Shown: piece after piece, positions 57,730 to 64,000 of the stretch
Layout: the number at the start of each line of letters is the position of its first letter
Position numbering within the stretch: position 1 is the stretch's first letter
From: Galeopsis tetrahit
Taxonomy: Eukaryota > Streptophyta > Magnoliopsida > Lamiales > Lamiaceae
Length of the DNA stretch: 64,000 nucleotides
Assembly (NCBI GenBank): GCA_963675135.1
Contig: OY776131.1
Location: forward strand, 32,015,381 to 32,079,380
Direction: 5' to 3'
Program-made: the position numbers and the translations under genes
The notes under the pieces: generated by a model
The model's input: the letters and a program-made list of their open reading frames with translations, nothing else
Databases searched by the model: none
Told to the model about the DNA's origin: nothing

Positions 57730-58087
57730 AAATATTATTTTAAAGTTCAATTCAAATCCAAATATTTTTAGTATCGGCGCCGATCATTTGATCATTCATA
57801 CTCTTGTGTTGTGTATAGAGTGTTCTCAACCTTCTAATCTCAATTAACTTGTTCTTTGCTTAATTAGTTCAATTGCAATTTAATTATTGTTGTCGATTTT
57901 TTTTTTCAACTTTCCTATTCACTCATTTTGTGAAAAAAGGGTACTAGAGAACTTCCACGGAAACCGCAACATAAGGGAATTAATGAGAAGAATTTTTTTT
58001 TCTTTGAAACATTTATAATATTATTAATTATATGTATATATGTACTATTAAAAAAAGTTATAAATTATGCGTACTATTAAAATATTA

Positions 58088-58373
58088 CTCTCTCCGTCCC
58101 GTGATTACTTTCACATGTGAAGTGGCACACAAAATAGGAAAAGTAAATTTAATGGAGATTTTAAGGGGTAATTTTGTAAACTTTTATGTATAAAGTAAAG
58201 AAATGAGTTGACTTTTTTGTGTATGTGTCAGAAAAAAAGTAATGACATTTGAGTAAAATTGAAGATATTGTGAGCGTAAAGTTTATAAAGGGTTTTTCAT
58301 TTTAAGGGTGTGAAAGTAATTGTGAAATGTTTTCGAAAAGGAAAGTGTGAAAGTAATTGAGTGACGGAGTGAG
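58088..58373. mobile_element. Stowaway-like MITE, 286 bp
   Basis: Ends CTCTCTCCGTCCCGTGATTA and, reverse complemented, CTCACTCCGTCACTCAATTA, flanked by TA on both sides. The interior repeats GTGTGAAAGTAATTG near the right end. Confidence 0.65.
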
Positions 58374-58384
58374 TATTAATTAAA

Positions 58385-59710
58385 GGGAAAGTCTTGTATG
58401 TACTCAAGTACACCATGTACTTGAGTAGACTTTCACTAGTCCCGTTGACTGGTCAACGGTCAAACTTTGACTTTTTTTTTAAAAAAAAAAAATTTCGATT
58501 TTTTTTTTCGATTTTTTTTTTTAAAAAAGTGTATGTTATTATAACTAAAAAGTGTATTTTTGTTTTTTTAATGAAAAGTGTATGTTACTATATTGAAAAG
58601 TGCAACATTGTTTTTAATGAAAAGTGTATGTTATTATAACTAAAAAGTTTATGATCTATTAATGAAAAATGTAAGTTATATATTAATGAAAAGTGTATGT
58701 TATTATAACTGCAAAGTGTATGATCTATTATTGAAAAGTGTATGTTATATTAATGAAAAGTGTATGTTATTATAACTGCAAAGTGTATGATCTATTAATG
58801 AAAAGTGTATGTTATTATAACTAAAAAGTGTATGTTCTATTAATGAAAAGTGTAAGTTATATATTAATGAAAGGTGTATGTTATTATAATTGAAAAGTGT
58901 ATGATATTATAACTGAAAAGTGTATGCTAATGATACACATTTTGGTTATTTGTACTTGCACTTTCATAATCTATAAAAATTGGTGCTAAATTTTTTTTAA
59001 AAAATTATTATTAATTTGACACGTTTTTTATTTTTTTTACTTGCACTTTTATTACTATTAATGATAATTTTTCTTTTTTTACTTGCACTTTTATTACTAT
59101 TAATGATATTATTAGTAAGTGCAATTAATGATATTATTAGTACTTGCACTTTTTTTTATAATGGATAAAAAAATTTGTGCTAATTTAAAAAAATATATTA
59201 TTAATTTTATTTAATAATATTATTAGTAAGTGTAATTAATGATATTATTAGTACTTGCACTCTTTTTATAATGTATAAAAAAATTGATAAAATTTATTAT
59301 TTATTACTTGCACTTTTATTATTATTAATGATACACCATTTAGTTATTAATTGTTGCACTTTTATGCTAAAATAAAATAAACTTTTATTATTATTAATGA
59401 TACACCATTTAGTTATTAATTGTTGCACTTTTATTAATATGCTCAAAAATTGTAATAAAATAAAAGCTCAAAAATTGTTGAAGGTGGGTCTCAGAAAATA
59501 AAAGCTCAAAAATTGTAATAAAATAAAAGCTCAAAAATTGTTGAAGGTGGGTCTCAGACCTGGGACATGGTGGTAAAGCACTCCAAGAACAACCATTAAG
59601 CTACAATGACTTTTGTTTAATATTTTGTTATGTATAATATATATATTAGATATTTTTTATATAACTGGACTCAAGTACACCATGTACTTGAGTACACAGC
59701 AGCCCAACCC
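58385..59710. mobile_element. Mutator-like non-autonomous element, 1.3 kb
   Basis: Flanked by the 9-bp duplication TTAATTAAA (58376-58384 and 59711-59719). Both ends start GGG and carry the near-palindrome CTCAAGTACACCATGTACTTGAG (parts at 58403-58425 and about 59669-59691). The interior has tandem copies of GAAAAGTGTATGTTATTATAACT (58540-58925) and duplicated blocks around 59330-59540. A 9-bp duplication fits Mutator-like elements. Confidence 0.7.
58540..58925 (+). repeat. AT-rich tandem repeat, about 40-60 bp irregular units
   Basis: Repeated words GAAAAGTGTATGTTATTATA, ACTAAAAAGTGTATGATCTA and TTAATGAAAAGTGTAAGTTA in variable order, in the 58385 element. Confidence 0.75.
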
Positions 59711-59788
59711 TTAATTAAAACCCCTATGTATACATTAAAATATCAAATGCACATGTGTTAAACTAATTATATATTTAATGTCTATAAG

Positions 59789-60705
59789 TAGAGTTGTCAA
59801 AACGGGCTAACGGGGCGGACCGGTCCACAATCCACTTCAACCCGTCATTTTACGGGTTTTGGCGGGTCAGTCCACGGCGGGGACGGGCTGAAAAATGCTC
59901 AACCCAGCCCAACCAACAACGAATTGCGGGCTAGTCCACGGGCTTTTTTTATTATATACTAATATTTTACTTTTTTACATTTATTATTATGTATATAATT
60001 ACTAAAAAAAAATTAAAATAAAGTACAGATAATTTGAAATAATCTTTGATTAAACCCACACCGTTGATATCAATAATTTTAATCTCTTATAATCAGAAAG
60101 TAAACCTCAAATATATATTATTTTGTTTAATTAACAAATTAATCGAACTAAAATTTAAACCTTCAAATTGTTTAAATCCTTATTGCCAAAAGGGTAGAAT
60201 CAATATATATATATATATATAATATTCAATGAAAGATTAATTGACAAATCAATTCAAATATCAGTAGTAAATATTAATTTGTGAATACACGTCTCACCAT
60301 ACTCTCTCAATCTACTAATGATAATTATGCTCTTATAAAGAATAAGTTAAAAAAAAAGATTTAAATCTACATTAATTATTATATCTCTCTCATGTGAATA
60401 CATGTACAATGGTGTATTTTCATTCTCAAATCTTAATTTTGTGTGATTTTGAATCTTGATTTAAAGTTGAATTGAATTCATAAATTTTTATTTATCACAT
60501 TTTTACTTACAATTCAACTTAAAAAAAAAAAAAAAAGATTTAAAAGCCCGCGGGCCAACCCGCCCCGTCCACGGTCCAATCCACCAAAACCCACGACCCA
60601 TACGGGCCTGCTTTTTAAACGGGCCTAAATTACTTAACCCAACCCACCTTTTTTATAGGTTGGGACGGGTCGACTCAACGGGCCTAGCCCATTTCGACAG
60701 ATCTA
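59789..60705. mobile_element. hAT non-autonomous element, 917 bp
   Basis: Ends TAGAGTTGTCAAAACGGGCTA and, on the other strand, TAGATCTGTCGAAATGGGCTA, with a perfect 8-bp duplication TCTATAAG (59781-59788 and 60706-60713). The subterminal parts are GC-rich (CGGGCC, ACCCGCC) around an AT-rich middle without ORF. Confidence 0.9.
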
Positions 60706-61504
60706 TCTATAAGCATAATGTGTATTTCACTTATGTTAACAGTTCTAAACTAATTATATTATTGATGTCTAGATTTAGGGGTAATGAGTCGTCTCACAAG
60801 TTAATCGTGGGATTTTATTTTTTAATTTAAATCGTTTTAAATTTAATTGAATTGAGCTTGAGTTGGAGCTCAATAATAGTTGGCTTGTTAGGCTGGCGAG
60901 CCTAATCAAACTCACGTAATTTTACAATTTCACCTTTAATTTACTAGTTATATATAAATACGGAGTATATTTTAATTATAAATGAAATAAAATAAAAATA
61001 TGTAATTAATTTTATGTGAAATGTTGAGTCTAGCCGATCCGAGTATTTCGAGATTTTTCTCGAGTCGAACTGGATCTCAAAAAAAAAAAAACTCGTTCGA
61101 GTTCACTCGACTCATTTCTATCCTGGATGTAATTGTTGGATTAAATTCGACATAAATTAAGTTGAACACTATGCATTAGCGTTACTTTAATTAGTGATGC
61201 TTTCACACTGTATTAATGACCAGGACAAGAGATTTATATGATGCTGAAAGCTGATCAAGTAGCTTTCATGGGAATTTCCTGGAACTTTTATACATTGCCA
61301 CTTAGAAAGCTGGACCATGTCAAAGGAGGAGTACACAAAATTACATTAAATAAATAAAATAAAAAGCCTAGATAAGATACAGGATTCCTTAAAAAAGGAA
61401 ATCACATGATTATTCCATGGACATGGACATAGACATAATTGATGTGATTAAATAAAATTATGAAAAATTAATGGAACGAAGGTTTGAAAATTACATATGA
61501 ATAA
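60706..61504. other. Intergenic DNA with a degenerate hAT-like segment
   Basis: About 60776-61126 has weak ends TAGGGGTAATGAGTCG and, reverse complemented, AGGATAGAAATGAGTCG, with GAGCTTGAG-type words resembling the element at 56347, but no convincing duplication. The rest is unrecognised. Confidence 0.4.
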
Positions 61505-62470
61505 TGGTGAAAAGAGGTTGGAAATCTTGTCAGAAAAGGGTATATTTTTTGGGAAAGATGTATCTAAACTTGAATTTTGTGAACAATGTGGCTCGGGAAA
61601 GGTAAGAAAGCATTCTTACAACAAGGGTGTTCATTGCACTAAAGAACTCATGGTGGACGGAGATACTTCATGATATTGATTGATGATCATAGCATAAAAG
61701 TTTAGGTATTCATTTTGAAGCAAAATAGTGAGGTATTCACCAAGTTCAAGGAGTGACCAAATGAGCAAGAGAACAAGAGACGAAAGAAATTGAAGCATTT
61801 GAAGATAAATAATGGGTTGGAGTACCTATCAGATGAGTTTCAAAAAATATGTAGAGACAAAGGGATTACAAGGAATAGGATTGTTCCTACAAATCCACAA
61901 CAAAATGGATTAGCTGAAAAAATGAACAAAACTATCTTGGAGAATGTGGGGTGTATGTTGTAAAATGCAAAGTTACCTAAGTCATTTTGGGAAGAAGCTA
62001 TGAATACTGCATGTTATTTGATCAATAAATCACCATCATCGATCGTTGATTTGAAAATTCCATACTAAATCTGGTATGAAAAATTGCATGTCATACAGAG
62101 TGTTTATAAGGAGAAATGGTTGTGGCTTTATCAACAACTGAAAATTTAATTGCAATCGGTTGTGGCTTTATCAACAACTGAAGTTGAATACATAAATGTG
62201 ATTGGGGCGGTTATTGAGGTTATTTGGCTAAAGGTCACAAGCAAGAATTTCAGGGTAAATCAAAAGACTATGGAGACTTGGTGTGATAATCAAAGTGTTA
62301 TGCACTTAGTGTTTTGTATTGTGAGAGGTGCAAACACACCAGTGTTAACTAAATTTTGTAAGGGATGTAGTGGAGAAAGATCCGATATTCGTTGTGAAAA
62401 TTGAAATAGAAGACAATGTAGTTAATATGTTAACCAAGATTTTACCAAGTGCAAATTTCAAGTAATCTTC
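61505..62470 (+). pseudogene. Copia pol remnant on the plus strand
   Basis: Integrase pieces (pre-integrase C-x2-C near 61590, DDHS near 61690, then NNGLEYLSDEF, PTNPQQNGLAEKMNKT about 61830-61935) run almost directly into RNase H (ALSTTEVEYI, WCDNQSVMHL, 62160-62320). The whole reverse transcriptase is deleted. Stops are frequent. The word GTTGTGGCTTTATCAACAAC occurs twice, at 62116 and 62159, a 43-bp-spaced duplication at the deletion joint. Confidence 0.75.
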
Positions 62471-64000
62471 ATAAGTTGGTGGGGATGTTTGATGGATAAG
62501 ATTTAACACTTGGACATTTAAAGTGGAGAATTGGTAATGGTAAAAGCAAAGTGGTTAATCAAGTGAGGACATCTCAACTGAGATGGGGAGATGAGATGTT
62601 CAATAGAGTTGTCTAAGTTCAGTAGATTGGGGTTTAGGTGACATAGCATAAGCTGGAGTTTATCAGTTGGGTCTGACAGATGTGAGTTTAACAACTGAGT
62701 TTATTAGTTGGGGTTTCTGAATTGTAGTTTCAAGCGAGTTGGCGTAAGTTCAGAAGAGTTAGAATTATATTTTTAACTGGGCAAAAAAAACTGAATTTAA
62801 TCCAACTCAAAACTTATTGCACTTTTTTTTATCTATCTCAAAATTATTATGGGTATGTTTGAATTTGAGCAATACTTCGGGTCTCTCCTCGCTTAATCCA
62901 ACTCAAAATTTATTTGCACTTTTTTTTATCTATCTCAAAATTATATATATGTACTCCTAATATAGAAATAACACATTTAATCAATACTCTTACAACATTA
63001 TTTTATTTTTAAAATTATCACTCATTTACACTCACATTTTACCTCACACTTAACTGAATTTCATACCCTCGCTAAATTCCCTTTACAACTCACTAAATTT
63101 TTCAAAATACATTTTTTTTTAAATTTAACTTCTTACATCAAAAATTATTTTTCCTAATTTGTGTGTCACACACTGCATAGCTTGATGGAGGGGGTATAAA
63201 AATGAAAGAGAACTTCTCAATAAAAGGGTCAGGTTATATATCCCTCCACACTTGTTAAATATACTCCCCGATACATGCACTCCCCTCAAAATGGATTAGG
63301 TTATATATCCCTCTTTTTCTCTTCTTCATTCTTTCTTCTTCTCATTTTTTCAAAAATCCTAAAACATAACTATTCATCTTCCCCCTCCACCAATCCGCCG
63401 CCTCCCCCGCCAGCAGCGTCGCCGTCGCCCAGCCACCTTCTCCCTCTACCTAGCGGCACCACCCCATCTTTCCTTTTTTTCTTGTGCCGCCCCCATCCAC
63501 CTTGCACCGTCCCCCACCCACCCTTCGTCGCTCCGCCAAGCCCTCCCACACCCCTGCACGGCCATTTTTTTTAATGTCTGCAACAATCGGCGGCGGTGCA
63601 CCTCCTCCCTCGCCAGCCGCTGCCGCCACATTGCCTGAACCCTAATCGCAGGTAGGTTTGTTTTAATATTTTTTATTTTCGGCGTAGAGTGTTAAAAAAT
63701 AAACACTCTCGTCGAAAAATATTGTCGACGAGAGTGTTTATATTTTAGCACTCTTTGTCGAATTATTTCAATTTTTTTTCTTTCAACGAAATCTTGTCGA
63801 CGAGAGTGTGTTTTTTCGACACAATATTGTCGATCATATACCTTATTTTCGATAAACCAGTGTCGATCGATACTGGTTTATCGAAAAAATGCCATGGTTT
63901 TTTTTTTGGTGATTTTTGTTGGATCTTTGTTGGACTTTGATTTTGGTATTGTGGTGGCGGCGGCGGCCGCTGGGGTTGGTGGTGGCTGCAAAAATTAGAG
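62471..64000. other. Right-end region without recognised gene
   Basis: A direct repeat TTGCACTTTTTTTTATCTAT occurs twice at about 62817 and 62916. 62955-63190 has a Stowaway-like flavour. 63275-63574 is an open frame with a hydrophobic start and a long proline-rich part, with no homology recognised. 63699-63741 and 63846-63887 are perfect hairpins rich in TCGA. Nothing can be assigned with confidence. Confidence 0.4.
63699..63887. repeat. Cluster of TCGA-rich hairpins
   Basis: AAACACTCTCGTCGA pairs with TCGACGAGAGTGTTT (63701-63740); TCGACA pairs with TGTCGA (about 63818-63835); TTTTCGATAAACCAGT pairs with ACTGGTTTATCGAAAA (63846-63861 and 63872-63887), a perfect 16-bp stem. Confidence 0.75.

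Noticed and set aside
63275..63574. Possible secreted proline-rich protein
   Set aside because: Hydrophobic start plus PPPP-rich stretch, but very pyrimidine-biased DNA can give this by chance; no family recognised and no gene structure.

Overview
The window is nuclear DNA of a flowering plant, probably a eudicot. It holds intronless DUF241 genes, a three-exon NAC transcription factor gene, a receptor-like-protein pseudogene, Ty3/gypsy elements of the Tat lineage, Ty1/copia (Sirevirus-like) remnants, and many non-autonomous hAT, CACTA, Mutator-like and Tourist/Stowaway-like DNA elements. I cannot name the species. No CRISPR array, operon or bacterial-type signal is present.

Host genes. The left three quarters hold a head-to-tail tandem array of DUF241 genes on the + strand. 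Copy 1 (895-1661) is a pseudogene, followed by a 3' fragment at 2027-2230. Copies 2 (3080-3847), 3 (18367-19134) and 5 (46096-46863) are intact, each with 255 codons plus stop. Copy 4 (32348-44928) is split by an LTR retrotransposon. Every copy has a similar upstream block ending in a TATA box. A complete NAC gene on the - strand (47516-48538) converges on copy 5. Truncated NAC 3' ends also lie downstream of copies 2 and 3, so the duplicated unit was DUF241 plus the tail of its convergent NAC neighbour.

Retrotransposons. Tat element 1 (5385-16627, target duplication CGTAT) sits in an already decayed receptor-like-protein fragment. Tat element 2 (33028-44835, target duplication TCAAC) sits in DUF241 copy 4, and its two 727-bp LTRs are identical by eye. 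Both have the same plan: LTR, primer site, gag-pol with an extra RNase H, a tandem array of hairpin-forming repeats, an antisense multi-exon gene, polypurine tract, LTR. In both, gag-pol is broken by stop codons while the spliced antisense gene stays fully open (739 and 849 codons). From 20429 to 30960 lies a degraded minus-strand copia element with an extra ORF after pol; it carries a hAT-like insertion in its LTR and a plus-strand copia 3' end between integrase and gag.

Right part (49-64 kb). This is AT-rich intergenic DNA. It holds a hAT element with a nested CACTA-type foldback MITE, a LINE ORF1 fragment, several hAT, Stowaway-like, Tourist-like and Mutator-like non-autonomous elements with visible target duplications, and a copia remnant. 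No intact host gene was recognised there.

The main points of interest are: a very recent insertion by an element whose own gag-pol is dead; conserved open antisense spliced genes; hairpin repeat arrays lying exactly between convergent sense and antisense genes in both Tat elements; and empty sites supplied by the duplicated paralogues that date several insertions.
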